Source: Rhodobiaceae bacterium (GTDB lineage: Bacteria > Pseudomonadota > Alphaproteobacteria > Parvibaculales > Parvibaculaceae). Taken from it: a stretch of DNA of 64,000 nt. The translations under genes and the position numbers were made by a program. This document shows, in pieces, positions 1-8,620 of this stretch. The DNA is taken from the NCBI GenBank assembly GCA_003330885.1, contig CP030277.1, positions 1,860,001-1,924,000 on the forward strand. The letters run 5' to 3'. The notes beneath the pieces are model-generated. The model ran no database searches and was not told the DNA's origin. It saw only the letters and a program-made list of their open reading frames with translations. Position 1 is the stretch's first letter. Every line of letters starts with the position of its first letter.

Positions 1-588
1 GATCGCAGACGCATCCCCCTTGATCTGCGGGCGATAGGTCTTGTGAACAACATTCGCTGGGCCCTCATAGGTGCCGCTCGCGAACTGAACATCCTTTGGA
101 ATATCAACAACAACCGGTCCAGGCCGCCCGTTAGTGGCAACATAGAAAGACTCGTGCATAACCCGCGTCAGTTCATCAACTGAATTGACCAGCCAATTGT
201 GCTTTGTGCAGGGACGCGTAATACCAACCGTGTCGCATTCCTGAAACGCGTCCGAGCCAATGAGATGTGTCGGCACCTGCCCCGTCAGACAAATGAGTGG
301 GATGGAATCCATCAAAGCATCCGTGAGACCCGTAACGGCGTTCGTTGCGCCAGGCCCCGATGTCACCAGAACAACACCGGGCTTCCCTGTCGACCGGGCA
401 TAGCCTTCCGCCGCATGAACAGCACCCTGCTCATGGCGAACCAGAATATGCTTGATGCCTTCCTGCTTGAAGATTTCATCATAGATGGGAAGGACAGCAC
501 CCCCGGGATACCCGAAAATGGTATCGACACCGTGATCCAACAATGCGCGGATGACGATTTGAGCACCTGTCATCTCCTGGCCGGACAT
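1..588 (-). CDS. ilvB: Acetolactate synthase large subunit, 5' part (cut by window edge)
   Basis: Thiamine-diphosphate enzyme that condenses two pyruvates to acetolactate (or pyruvate plus 2-oxobutyrate), the first common step of branched-chain amino acid synthesis. The 196 visible residues are the N-terminal ThDP-binding domain: [12 protein letters not shown] at 27-38, the cofactor-activating Glu in [15 protein letters not shown] (E53), then the TSGPGATN motif. I translated this frame directly from the minus strand; it stays open to the window edge, so the C-terminal two thirds lie outside. The start is ATG at 588, preceded by GAAGGAAACCTC; a second Met five codons later is less likely. A small subunit (ilvN) would be expected downstream but is not visible. 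Confidence 0.96.
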   Translation of the reverse strand, partial: MSGQEMTGAQIVIRALLDHGVDTIFGYPGGAVLPIYDEIFKQEGIKHILVRHEQGAVHAAEGYARSTGKPGVVLVTSGPGATNAVTGLTDALMDSIPLICLTGQVPTHLIGSDAFQECDTVGITRPCTKHNWLVNSVDELTRVMHESFYVATNGRPGPVVVDIPKDVQFASGTYEGPANVVHKTYRPQIKGDASAI

Positions 589-611
589 GAGGTTTCCTTC
601 CTTCATTCTGA

Positions 612-630
612 GGGGCTCAGCACGAGCCCC
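612..630 (-). promoter_or_regulatory. Hairpin in the ilvB leader
   Basis: GGGGCTC and GAGCCCC form a perfect 7-bp stem with a 5-base loop, 23 bases ahead of the ilvB start. There is no U-tract, so it is not a classic terminator. I found no leader peptide rich in Ile, Leu or Val codons upstream, so classical attenuation is not supported. It could stabilise the mRNA or influence translation. Confidence 0.4.
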
Positions 631-724
631 CGTGAAACAGACAAACCGCGGCCCAAATTGCACGAAACCGGTGAAAACAAGAGAATTTCAGGGTTTTTGG
701 CGCAAAGCCGCGGAAAACGAGGGC

Positions 725-753
725 AATCTATCCACTCGTTGCCTCAGGGTCAA
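725..753 (-). promoter_or_regulatory. Candidate sigma-70 promoter for ilvB
   Basis: On the minus strand TTGACC (753-748) and TAGATT (730-725) are separated by exactly 17 bases, directly after the miaA stop codon. Transcription would start near 718 and give a leader of about 130 bases containing the 612-630 hairpin. Prediction from consensus only. Confidence 0.5.
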
Positions 754-756
754 GGA

Positions 757-1701
757 CTATTCGTCAATAAATGAAAAGATTTTGGCGATCTGACTTTCCA
801 AATCTTGCGCAAAAACCTTGTTCCACGAAATCATTTGTTGCCGAAACCAGGTCGACTGGCGTTTAGCATATTGGCGGCTCTTGATCGCCGCCGCCTCAAT
901 CGCTTCATCCAGGGACATTTCGCCTGCAAGATACCCCCCAAGCTCGGGCACGCCCAACGCCTTCATGGCTGGCAATGACGGCGCTAAACGCCGTTTGAGG
1001 AGAGCCTCCACCTCCTCCACTGCCCCCGCCTCGACCATCAGGTGAAACCGTCGGTGAATGCGCTCAACGAGCCATTCGCGATCTGGCTCCAGCACAATCT
1101 TGGCAACAGGCCCGAGATCTGGCGCGGCAACCGGTTCTGCCTGCCAGGCAGATAGCGGCCGCCCTGTAGCCCGAAAGACCTCAAGCCCCCGCGCTATGCG
1201 CTGCGGGTCATTTTCGTGGACCTGAGCGGCCCAATCAGGATCCGCGTCACGAAGAAGTTCATGCGCCGCCACCGGCCCGATTTCTTCAACCTCCGCTCGC
1301 GTCGCACCGCGGATATCGTCCGGAATATCAGGGACATCCACAAACCCTTCAGTCAGGGCGCGGAAATAGAGCCCCGTTCCTCCCAAAACGATGGGGACCT
1401 TGCCCCGCGCCTGCACTCGGCCAATCGCAGAAATCGCATCAGTGAGCCACTGTCCAGTTGAAAAGACTGTATCGGCCGAGACATGCCCATAGAGATGATG
1501 AGGCGCTTGCGCCTCTTCTTCCGCCGAGGGTCGAGCCGTTACAATCCGCAAGTCACCATAGACCTGCATGGAATCCGCATTAATGATCTCTCCATCCAGC
1601 AGATCAGCCAGAGCGAGCCCCAAAGCAGACTTGCCGCTGGCCGTTGGCCCTGCGATAAGGACCGCCAATGGGTCATCCCGGTCTCTGCTGGTCTGGCTCA
1701 C
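757..1701 (-). CDS. miaA: tRNA dimethylallyltransferase
   Basis: Transfers the dimethylallyl group of DMAPP to N6 of adenosine 37 in tRNAs that read UNN codons, the first step to ms2i6A. The P-loop GPTASGKS sits at residues 18-25 and is followed by the family motifs NADSMQVY and GGTGLYF. The frame is open to 1740 with a GTG, and an ATG lies at 1719. I chose GTG at 1701 because AAGGAG stands six bases ahead of it, giving 314 residues, a normal size for the family. It is divergent from serB and followed by ilvB on the same strand with that gene's own candidate promoter. Confidence 0.95.
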   Translation of the reverse strand: MSQTSRDRDDPLAVLIAGPTASGKSALGLALADLLDGEIINADSMQVYGDLRIVTARPSAEEEAQAPHHLYGHVSADTVFSTGQWLTDAISAIGRVQARGKVPIVLGGTGLYFRALTEGFVDVPDIPDDIRGATRAEVEEIGPVAAHELLRDADPDWAAQVHENDPQRIARGLEVFRATGRPLSAWQAEPVAAPDLGPVAKIVLEPDREWLVERIHRRFHLMVEAGAVEEVEALLKRRLAPSLPAMKALGVPELGGYLAGEMSLDEAIEAAAIKSRQYAKRQSTWFRQQMISWNKVFAQDLESQIAKIFSFIDE

Positions 1702-1840
1702 CCTGTACTCCTTGAGCATTTTCAGGAAAGGTCGACGCACCTATCCGTCCGAAAATGCGATAAACAAAACATCTGGAGCCCGGTTTTGAAACCTTCAAAA
1801 CCGAAACGGCTCCATTAACGAAAGCGCCGTTGCTTGCATC

Positions 1841-2728
1841 ATGTCCCATGTTCTCACTCTTATAGGCAATACCAGCACAGAGCTCACGCAAGATCACGTT
1901 GATGCCGTTGCCAGCGCCCTAAAGACCCCTGGCGCGTCCGACTGGTTGAACGCCGGACATGCCTGCGATCTACCCCTGGAAGCAGTAGATACATCAACGA
2001 TTGAAGCAGCCCGCACAGCCCTGAAGGGCGCGGCCATCGACGTGGTTTGTCAGCCGCTTGCCCATCGCCGGAAGAAGCTGCTGGTGGCTGACATGGACAG
2101 CACCATCATTGAGCAGGAATGCATCGACGAACTGGCTGACGCTCTGGGCATTCGGGACGCCATCTCCGAGATCACAGAACGCGCCATGCGCGGCGAGTTG
2201 GAATTTGAGCCAGCCCTGCGCGAACGTGTCGGTCTTTTGAAGGGGCTCGCAGAAAGTGAACTGCAACGGGTGTATGAAACACAAATCACAGAGACGCCGG
2301 GAGGCCGCATGCTCTGCGCAACGATGCGCAAACATGGTGGCACCTGTGCCCTCGTTTCTGGGGGCTTCACTTTCTTTACAGAACGGGTCGCCAAATCCGT
2401 TGGCTTTACCTCAAACCAGGCAAACACATTGCTTGTGGAGAATGGTGCGCTAACAGGGGAAGTCTCCGACCCAATTCTAGGTCGCGAGGCGAAAGTCTCC
2501 GCCCTGAAAAGCCTTGCTGCAAACCTCAAGATCGACCCACGCGAAACCATGGCCGTTGGCGATGGCGCCAATGATCTGGGCATGATTGGGGAAGCAGGCC
2601 TCGGCGTCGCCTTCCGGGCAAAACCGGTGGTTGCCGCAGCAGCGCCTGCACAGATCAACCACGGTGACCTGTCAGCCCTGCTTTATATCCAGGGATATCG
2701 GTCAGACGAGATCGTAAACCCCGCCTGA
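1841..2728 (+). CDS. serB: Phosphoserine phosphatase
   Basis: HAD-superfamily enzyme that hydrolyses O-phosphoserine to serine, the last step of the phosphorylated serine pathway. The nucleophile motif DMDSTIIEQE gives D84 and D86, SGGFTFF is motif II, and VGDGANDLGM carries the metal-binding aspartates of motif IV. The roughly 75-residue N-terminal part is the divergent regulatory region usual for this family. Length 295 is normal. The ATG at 1841 has no clear Shine-Dalgarno sequence. It runs divergently from miaA and ends 22 bases from the convergent protease gene. Confidence 0.95.
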   Translation: MSHVLTLIGNTSTELTQDHVDAVASALKTPGASDWLNAGHACDLPLEAVDTSTIEAARTALKGAAIDVVCQPLAHRRKKLLVADMDSTIIEQECIDELADALGIRDAISEITERAMRGELEFEPALRERVGLLKGLAESELQRVYETQITETPGGRMLCATMRKHGGTCALVSGGFTFFTERVAKSVGFTSNQANTLLVENGALTGEVSDPILGREAKVSALKSLAANLKIDPRETMAVGDGANDLGMIGEAGLGVAFRAKPVVAAAAPAQINHGDLSALLYIQGYRSDEIVNPA

Positions 2729-2743
2729 CCTGCCAAAGTCAGT

Positions 2744-2763
2744 AGAAGACCTATTCGTCTTCT
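2744..2763. terminator. Hairpin between convergent serB and degP
   Basis: AGAAGAC and GTCTTCT form a 7-bp stem with a 6-base loop, followed on the plus strand by TTTGAT. It overlaps the stop codon of the protease gene and could work as a weak terminator for serB. The U-run is only three bases long. Confidence 0.4.
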
Positions 2764-4253
2764 TTGATGCGGACAGCAACAAACCGCAGGTCACCATTGC
2801 TGGCGAGCAAGAGAAGAACCGATTTCCGACCAGAGTCTTTTTCTTCTTCTACGTAGGTCTTCACATCAGACGGGCTGCGCACATCATTCTGGGCAACCTC
2901 GACGATCACATCGCCCCGACGAATGCCCTTCTCTGCAGCAGCACTGCCAGGATCGACAAAGGTGACAACAACACCTTCCACATCTTCTGGAACACTGTAC
3001 TGACTGCGGGTTGTCGAGTTGAGGCTTGAAAGACCAAGACCGAGAACCTCTGCGGTTCCCTTTTCGTCTTCCTTGCCATCATTTCCTCCACTGGCATCTG
3101 CCGTTTCGGTCTCATCCAACCGATCGATCTTCACGTTCAGTGTCTTTTCTTTGCCATCACGGATCACAATCACATCAACGGTGCGGCCAATCGATGTTTC
3201 AGCAACCAGCTTCGGGAGGTCGCGCATCTCAGGAACTGGTTTGCCGTCAAATTCAACGATCACGTCACCTGGCTCAACGCCGCCGTCACTTGCGGGACCC
3301 TCAGGATTCACACCCGCAACCAAGGCCCCTTTGGGCTCATCCAGGCCAAGGCCTTCTGCAATTTCTTCGTTCACAGATTGAATGCGTACCCCAAGCCATC
3401 CACGGCGGGTTTCCCCATATTCACGGAGCTGCTCAATCACGGACACCGCTGTGTCGGAGGGAACAGAGAAGCCAATCCCGATCGATCCACCAGACGGGGA
3501 GATGATGGCTGTATTCACCCCAACAACTTCACCGTCCATGTTGAAAAGCGGACCGCCAGAGTTTCCTCGGTTGATTGACGCATCTGTCTGAATAAAATCA
3601 TCATAAGGACCGGCATTAATGTCGCGATTGATCGCGGAAATGATGCCCGCTGTCACCGTGCCACCAAGACCGAACGGATTGCCGATCGCCATCACCCAAT
3701 CACCAACACGCGCTTCGCTTGATTTACCAAAAGACACGTAAGGCAGATCACCTTCAGGTTCCACCTTGAGCACAGCAAGATCTGTCTTCGGGTCACGGCC
3801 AATCAGCTCAGCATCAAGCGACTCGCCATCTGCGAAGATCACTTTGATCTCATCTGCGTCGGCGATCACATGGTTGTTGGTAATCACGTAGCCGGATGGA
3901 TCGACGACAAAACCGGAACCGAGCGACTGAACGCGGCGCGGCGCGCCCTGACGTCCCTGACGCTCCAGAAAGTCCTCAAAAAAATCTTCAAAAGGTGAGC
4001 CTTCAGGAAGGCCGGGCACCTGTTGGCGGGTATTGCGACCGCTTACCGTCTGCGAGGTGGAGATATTCACAACAGCAGGCGACAGGCGCTCGGCGAGGTC
4101 CGCGAAGCTGTCGGGCGCGCCACGAGCAAAGCTTGGGTCAGCACTGAGAGGTTGGAGAGCAAAAGCCAGGGCAAGAGCAAGAACAGCTCCCAACCAGGCT
4201 CTTCGAGTGGTTTTTCCCTGTCCCATCATCGTGTTTTCAGCCCTCACCAGCAT
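2751..4253 (-). CDS. degP: Periplasmic serine protease Do (DegP/HtrA type)
   Basis: Periplasmic protease and chaperone of the HtrA family acting on misfolded envelope proteins. Order: export signal with hydrophobic core (GAVLALALAFAL), trypsin-like domain with catalytic H128 (TNNHVI), D158 (TDLAVLKV) and S232 (GNSGGPLF), then two PDZ domains; 500 residues is normal. RR before the hydrophobic core looks slightly Tat-like, but Sec export is usual for the family. The frame extends upstream to a TTG at 4343. I chose ATG at 4253 because AGGAG lies 10 bases ahead; ATGs at 4229/4226 are possible. It follows hflK-hflC-DUF2065, an envelope quality-control group often found with this protease. Confidence 0.95.
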   Translation of the reverse strand: MLVRAENTMMGQGKTTRRAWLGAVLALALAFALQPLSADPSFARGAPDSFADLAERLSPAVVNISTSQTVSGRNTRQQVPGLPEGSPFEDFFEDFLERQGRQGAPRRVQSLGSGFVVDPSGYVITNNHVIADADEIKVIFADGESLDAELIGRDPKTDLAVLKVEPEGDLPYVSFGKSSEARVGDWVMAIGNPFGLGGTVTAGIISAINRDINAGPYDDFIQTDASINRGNSGGPLFNMDGEVVGVNTAIISPSGGSIGIGFSVPSDTAVSVIEQLREYGETRRGWLGVRIQSVNEEIAEGLGLDEPKGALVAGVNPEGPASDGGVEPGDVIVEFDGKPVPEMRDLPKLVAETSIGRTVDVIVIRDGKEKTLNVKIDRLDETETADASGGNDGKEDEKGTAEVLGLGLSSLNSTTRSQYSVPEDVEGVVVTFVDPGSAAAEKGIRRGDVIVEVAQNDVRSPSDVKTYVEEEKDSGRKSVLLLLASNGDLRFVAVRIKEDE

Positions 4254-4376
4254 GTCACCTAAACTCCTGATCCACCCGAGCGCACTACTGGCCCGTGATG
4301 CAATATTCACAATCCGCCTGAACATGGCCTGAAGCCGGTTCAATCAGAGTTAATAAAGTCAATTTTCCCAGAATAG

Positions 4377-4391
4377 AGCCCATTTTGGGCT
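4377..4391 (-). promoter_or_regulatory. Short inverted repeat upstream of degP
   Basis: AGCCCA-TTT-TGGGCT is a perfect 6-bp inverted repeat in the roughly 200-base gap between the DUF2065 gene and the protease gene. It may be a partial terminator of the hflKC unit or a binding site ahead of degP. No U-tract follows. I see no convincing promoter in the rest of the gap. Confidence 0.3.
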
Positions 4392-4458
4392 TGGGGATAA
4401 GTTAGATCGCATTTTGACAGAGATTGTGGACGAATTGAGGCGTGAAAGGCGCCAAATT

Positions 4459-4644
4459 TCATCCGCGCACCAACCACACGATCACAACACCGAGAGCCAG
4501 GGCTCCAAGGCCAAAACGGCGCAGGGTCTCGTCAGGTGTGGATTGCGCCATAGCCATCATCTGTTTCAGCCCGCCCGGGAAGGCCGCGTAAACGAGGCCT
4601 TCCAGAACCAGCACCAGCCCTATGGCTGTGATCAAATCAGACAT
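4459..4644 (-). CDS. DUF2065 family small membrane protein
   Basis: 61-residue protein with two hydrophobic segments (LITAIGLVLVLEGLVYAAF at 4-22 and a C-terminal FGLGALALGVVIVWL) joined by a short polar loop. This is the YjeT/DUF2065 pattern, including the PGG-L motif. Family members commonly sit directly after hflC, as here (32-base gap), which suggests a role with the HflKC complex, but their function is unknown. The start ATG is the only reasonable one in this short frame. Confidence 0.85.
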   Translation of the reverse strand: MSDLITAIGLVLVLEGLVYAAFPGGLKQMMAMAQSTPDETLRRFGLGALALGVVIVWLVRG

Positions 4645-4676
4645 TTAGCGCTCGTGACGGCCTGCCGAGGGGGCGC

Positions 4677-5555
4677 TTAGCGCCCACCCCTGCCACTTGA
4701 GTCACCGAAATAGCGGAAGAAATCACTCTCTGGCGACATGACCATGGTCGTCGTGTCCCCATTTAGCCCTTCTTCATAGGCAAGCATGGAGCGATAGAAG
4801 GAGAAGAACTCCGGATCTCTGCCATACGCATCGGCAAAGATTTCATTTCGCTTCGCATCGCCCTCACCACGGATGGTGTCGGATTCTCGCTGCGCTTCCG
4901 CAACCAGCACGGTCACATCTCGGTCAGCACGTGATCGGATACGTTGAGCCGTTTCTGCCCCTTGCGCACGAAGCTCTTGCGCTTCCCGCTCACGTTCGGT
5001 TTGCATCCGGCGATAAACAGCCTGACTGTTTGCCTCTGGCAAATCCGCCGCCCTGATCCGCACGTCCACCACTTCAATGCCCAGATTGGAGCTCGCAGTG
5101 TTGAACTCAGTTTTGATGCGGATCATCATGCCACTACGGTCATCACGAACAAGCGTTTCAAGGCTTTCTTCACCCAAAACGTTTCTGAGCGAAGACACGA
5201 AGATCGGGTTGAGCCGCCGCTCGGCGAGCGCAACATCACGCACCGACTGGAAGAACTTCAACGGATCAACAATCTTGTAACGCGCGAACGCATCCACGAC
5301 GAGACGCTTCTGGTCACCTGCAATGATCTCTTCTTCAGGAGAATCGAGGTTCAGAATGCGCTTGTCGAAATAAACAACGTTCTGAATGAAAGGAATTTTC
5401 CAGTTAAGGCCAGGCTCCGTTATGGCAACCCGAGGATCACCAAACTGAAGCACCAACGCCTGTTCAGTCATTCGAACTGTAAAGAAAGTCGAATACGCGA
5501 CGACCACTCCCACAAGGAGAAGGATCGCACCACCTAGTCCAATTGCCCGGTTCAT
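4677..5555 (-). CDS. hflC: HflC, SPFH-domain regulator of FtsH
   Basis: Membrane-anchored band-7/SPFH protein that with HflK forms a large cage around the FtsH protease and modulates its proteolysis of membrane proteins. One N-terminal transmembrane helix (about residues 7-27), then the SPFH domain beginning with VRMTEQALVLQFGDPR, and a charged helical region (EREREAQELRAQGAE) typical of the oligomerising stalk. 292 residues is normal. Its ATG overlaps the hflK stop by one base (TAATG), which implies translational coupling. Confidence 0.96.
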   Translation of the reverse strand: MNRAIGLGGAILLLVGVVVAYSTFFTVRMTEQALVLQFGDPRVAITEPGLNWKIPFIQNVVYFDKRILNLDSPEEEIIAGDQKRLVVDAFARYKIVDPLKFFQSVRDVALAERRLNPIFVSSLRNVLGEESLETLVRDDRSGMMIRIKTEFNTASSNLGIEVVDVRIRAADLPEANSQAVYRRMQTEREREAQELRAQGAETAQRIRSRADRDVTVLVAEAQRESDTIRGEGDAKRNEIFADAYGRDPEFFSFYRSMLAYEEGLNGDTTTMVMSPESDFFRYFGDSSGRGGR

Positions 5556-6733
5556 TAGCGGTTCTCCTCATTGCGCGCGCCACTACCCGGCGACAATTGA
5601 TTAAGCGGCAGATACGGAACAGCGCCACCAGCGCCTTGCCCCATCAGAACTTTGTTCATGCCACCCAGAACGCGTTCCATGGTCTCCAGGAACATACGTT
5701 CCCGGGTCACATCTTTTGCGTCTTTGTATTCATTGTAGATCGACAGGAAGCGTTGAGACTCACCCTGTGCCTGCGCCACCGTCTGTTCCCGATAAGCACT
5801 TGCTTCCTGGATCAGCTTTTCTGCATCCCCACGCGCCTTCGGAACAACAGTGTTTGCGTAAGCTTCAGCTTCGTTTCGCAAACGCTCCTGGTCAGCTCGA
5901 GCTGCCTGAACATCGCGGAACGCATCAATAACAGCAGCTGGTGGGTCTACCTTCTGAAGCTTGACTTCTGTCACGACGACACCGGCACCATAGCCATCCA
6001 GGATTTCCTGCATGCGCTCTTGAACCGTGACCTGTGCCTGCAATCGACCAGACGTTTGGAGCACCTGGAAGGTCGACTGACCGACCACTTCTCGCATCAC
6101 ACTTTCAGCAACGGCCTTAACCGTGCGCTGGGGGTCTTCAACGTTGAAGAGATACTCAGCAGCATCCCCAATCCGCCAAAGAACGGAGAAGTTGATGTCA
6201 ACGATGTTTTCATCACCCGTCAGCATCAGACCTTCTTTACCAAGGGCTGGAGACGTGCGCGCAGCGCGGTTGGCAAACTGTGCCGATGCGTTGCCACCCA
6301 CATCCACCGTGTTCACAACTGTGACTTGCGGCGTGAGAACGGTTTCGATTGGATAGGGAAGTTTGAAATGAAGCCCAGGAGGTTGGGAATAGGCATATTT
6401 GCCAAAGCGAAGGACAACGCCCTCTTCATCCGTGTTGACCCGGTAAACTGAGCTATAAGCCAGAAGTCCGAGAACGACCAAAGCAAGCACAAGCCAAACG
6501 CCCGCGCTCCCGCCCGCACCGGTTCCGGTGGAACCACCGCCACCGCCGCCACCTGGAATAAAATCACGAAGGCGCTCTTGGCCCTTCCGGATCAGCTCTT
6601 CTAGATCAGGTGGCTGTTGGCCACCGCCACCACCACCGCCTGAGGGGGGTTGACCCCAAGGGCCGCGACCGCCGCCATTGCCGCCGCCTTGCCAACCGCC
6701 GTTGCCGTCACCGTTCTGATTGCTCCAGGGCAT
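5555..6733 (-). CDS. hflK: HflK, SPFH-domain regulator of FtsH
   Basis: Partner of HflC in the FtsH-regulating membrane complex. The N-terminus is a very Gly-rich tail (about residues 5-60, several runs of four to six glycines), then one transmembrane helix (AGVWLVLALVVLGLLAYSS), the SPFH domain and a C-terminal helical region with ADQERLRNEAEAYAN. 392 residues is typical of alphaproteobacterial HflK. The start ATG has AAGGAAG ahead of it. First gene of the unit hflK-hflC-DUF2065-(degP), with a candidate promoter at 6871-6899. Confidence 0.96.
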   Translation of the reverse strand: MPWSNQNGDGNGGWQGGGNGGGRGPWGQPPSGGGGGGGQQPPDLEELIRKGQERLRDFIPGGGGGGGSTGTGAGGSAGVWLVLALVVLGLLAYSSVYRVNTDEEGVVLRFGKYAYSQPPGLHFKLPYPIETVLTPQVTVVNTVDVGGNASAQFANRAARTSPALGKEGLMLTGDENIVDINFSVLWRIGDAAEYLFNVEDPQRTVKAVAESVMREVVGQSTFQVLQTSGRLQAQVTVQERMQEILDGYGAGVVVTEVKLQKVDPPAAVIDAFRDVQAARADQERLRNEAEAYANTVVPKARGDAEKLIQEASAYREQTVAQAQGESQRFLSIYNEYKDAKDVTRERMFLETMERVLGGMNKVLMGQGAGGAVPYLPLNQLSPGSGARNEENR

Positions 6734-6870
6734 GGAACTTCCTTTGTCCGTAAAATCTAGTTGCCGCCGAGTTCGCCAAGATTGGCGAATCCTCTGCCGT
6801 TCTTCGTCACATGATAGCTGCTCTATTGTCGCATTACACGGCTCACCGATAGTAATTCGACTGCCTCGGC

Positions 6871-6899
6871 GTTATATGACACTCACCTATGCGACGCAA
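6871..6899 (-). promoter_or_regulatory. Candidate promoter of the hflKC operon
   Basis: On the minus strand TTGCGT (6899-6894) and TATAAC (6876-6871) stand 17 bases apart, about 140 bases upstream of the hflK start in the divergent gap to mrp. Four of six bases match the consensus in the -35 box and five of six in the -10 box. The rest of this 249-base gap holds nothing else that I can identify. Confidence 0.5.
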
Positions 6900-6982
6900 C
6901 GCGCGCCACTCCTCCTAAATTGGGTTGAAAGGGTCTCTTCGCCACCCTCTCAGCTGAAAGAAATGCAAAGAAAGCCCCTAAA

Positions 6983-8089
6983 ATGGCCTCGCTCGACAAA
7001 TCAAACATCCTGGATGCACTCGCCACCGTTAAAGACCCCGACAGGGGTATGGATGTGGTTGCGGCTGACATGGTTCAGGGCCTGGTCATCAAAGAGGGCC
7101 ACGTGCTCTTTTCACTGGAAGTTGACCCGTCTCGCGGTCCAGCTTTGGAACCAGTCCGAAAGGCCTGCGAAGACGCTGTCTATAAGGTTCCAGGCGTCCT
7201 CTCGGTGACAGCCGTTCTTACCGCCCATAGCGGCGAAGCCCCTGCCCCAGCCAAACCTGCACCAAAAACCGCGAGCGCTCAGGAGCTCAACATTCCTGGC
7301 GTGAAAAAAATCATTGCCGTCGCCAGCGGCAAAGGTGGTGTCGGCAAATCCACCGTCGCCATCAATCTGGCCATCGCATTGGGCAATCAGGGTCTCAAAG
7401 TCGGTTTGTTGGATGCCGACATTTATGGCCCCTCCGTCCCTCGTATGATGGGGATTGCCGAAAAGCCAGACACCACCGACGGCAAAAGGCTGATCCCTCA
7501 CGAAAAATACGGCATCAAAACCATGTCGATTGGCTACATGGTCGATGAAGACACAGCCATGATCTGGCGCGGTCCCATGGTTCAGTCCGCCCTGATGCAA
7601 ATGATGAACGATGTGGTCTGGGGCGAACTGGATGTCCTTGTGGTCGACATGCCGCCTGGCACCGGCGATGCACAGCTCACCATGGCGCAGAAAGTGCCCC
7701 TCGCGGGCTCCGTCATTGTCTCCACGCCCCAGGAGATCGCTCTGGCTGACGTACGCCGGGGGATCGCCATGTTCGAAAAAACCCACGTGCCGGTTTTTGG
7801 GATCGTGGAGAACATGGCCTATTTCGTGAGCCCTGGGTCTGGCGAAAAGACCTTCATCTTTGGGGAAGGCGGTGCACGGCGCACAGCCGAAGCATTAGGT
7901 GTGCCCTTCCTTGGGGAAATTCCAATCTACCCCGCCATTCGCGAAGGGTTGGATGAAGGAAAACCGGTCACAGCAACCGCGCCGGAAAGTGAAGAGGCTG
8001 CTCCCTTCGCGGAACTCGCCTCAAGGGTGTCGGCGTACCTGACTGACGGCAGTTCAGAACGGGCGGCACCCAAAATCGTTATTGAATAA
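6983..8089 (+). CDS. mrp: Mrp/ApbC-type Fe-S cluster carrier ATPase
   Basis: P-loop ATPase of the Mrp/NBP35 family, thought to carry Fe-S clusters to apo-enzymes. An N-terminal MIP18/DUF59-like domain (about 1-85, with the VKDPDRG motif) is joined by an Ala/Pro linker to the ATPase domain with the deviant Walker A GKGGVGKS at 116-123. The C-terminal CxxC, which in E. coli Mrp and yeast Nbp35 holds the bridging cluster, is not present: the corresponding stretch after ENMAYF reads VSPGSGEKT. The family call is firm; the carrier role in this form is inference. It is divergent from hflK. Confidence 0.93.
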   Translation: MASLDKSNILDALATVKDPDRGMDVVAADMVQGLVIKEGHVLFSLEVDPSRGPALEPVRKACEDAVYKVPGVLSVTAVLTAHSGEAPAPAKPAPKTASAQELNIPGVKKIIAVASGKGGVGKSTVAINLAIALGNQGLKVGLLDADIYGPSVPRMMGIAEKPDTTDGKRLIPHEKYGIKTMSIGYMVDEDTAMIWRGPMVQSALMQMMNDVVWGELDVLVVDMPPGTGDAQLTMAQKVPLAGSVIVSTPQEIALADVRRGIAMFEKTHVPVFGIVENMAYFVSPGSGEKTFIFGEGGARRTAEALGVPFLGEIPIYPAIREGLDEGKPVTATAPESEEAAPFAELASRVSAYLTDGSSERAAPKIVIE

Positions 8090-8109
8090 GAGATTGGGGA
8101 ACAAAAAAA

Positions 8110-8145
8110 GGCCGGCCAATTCTGCTTAAACAGAAAAGCCCGGCC
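8110..8145. terminator. Hairpin terminator between mrp and a convergent gene
   Basis: Outer arms GGCCGG and CCGGCC and inner arms TTCTG and CAGAA build a two-part stem in the gap between the convergent mrp and the small secreted-protein gene. An A-run (8103-8109) precedes it on the plus strand, so on the minus strand the hairpin is followed by a T-run. It therefore fits best as terminator for the minus-strand gene and may act in both directions. Confidence 0.6.
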
Positions 8146-8172
8146 AATTCCAAAACGTGTTTCTGACCTCTG

Positions 8173-8514
8173 TTAACGGCCAGCGACGAGCGTCGCTTTT
8201 TCCGCCGTTCCATCCGGTGCGGTGAGATCCCAACTGTCACCTATGTCTCGGGAAACCGCTTCGACGCAATAAGGCGGCGTATCCGGTCCCGTCGCAAAAC
8301 AGGCATTGGCCCCATCAACAGCCCAGGTGCCGTCAGCAGACGTACCATCAGGCAGAACCTGGCTATAGGTCCCATCATTATTGATGAGCACTGAGCGTGT
8401 GCCCGCGGGATTTTCAATACTCACTGTGTTGCCATAAAAGTTCGCGAAAGGGTCCGCCAGCGCTGCACCGGTCATCGCAAACATGGCCACCATAAAACTG
8501 ATCACTAGTCGCAT
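8173..8514 (-). CDS. Small secreted protein of unknown function
   Basis: 113 residues: a clear Sec signal peptide (MRLVISFMVAMFAMTGAALA, cleavage after ALA) and a mature part of about 93 residues rich in Gly, Asp and Thr with two cysteines (NACFATG and PPYCVEA) that could form a disulfide. The repeated pattern of short strands separated by DG/NDG turns suggests a small beta-rich fold. I do not recognise the family. The frame is open to 8655, but GGGAGGACAAG directly ahead of the ATG at 8514 sets the start. Downstream of the SMP-30-like gene on the same strand, 106 bases away. Confidence 0.75.
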   Translation of the reverse strand: MRLVISFMVAMFAMTGAALADPFANFYGNTVSIENPAGTRSVLINNDGTYSQVLPDGTSADGTWAVDGANACFATGPDTPPYCVEAVSRDIGDSWDLTAPDGTAEKATLVAGR

Positions 8515-8620
8515 CTTGTCCTCCCAAGAATATTGATCTTCGCACCCCATTTGAGAAACGAATGCTGGCACAAGCATGATGGACTTGGGAAGAACAAATC
8601 CGCCCACGTCCTTTTTCCGG

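Noticed and set aside
2050-2658. 202-codon minus-strand frame opposite serB
   Set aside because: Antisense to the HAD motifs of serB; no own ribosome site or family features.
5543-6451. 302-codon plus-strand frame opposite hflK
   Set aside because: Fully antisense to the clear hflK reading frame; composition is a mirror of the Gly-rich and SPFH codons and shows no family motifs.
6601-6733. Repetitive GGN/CCN trinucleotides at the hflK 5' end, looking like a microsatellite
   Set aside because: They encode the Gly-rich cytoplasmic tail normal for HflK; not an independent repeat element.
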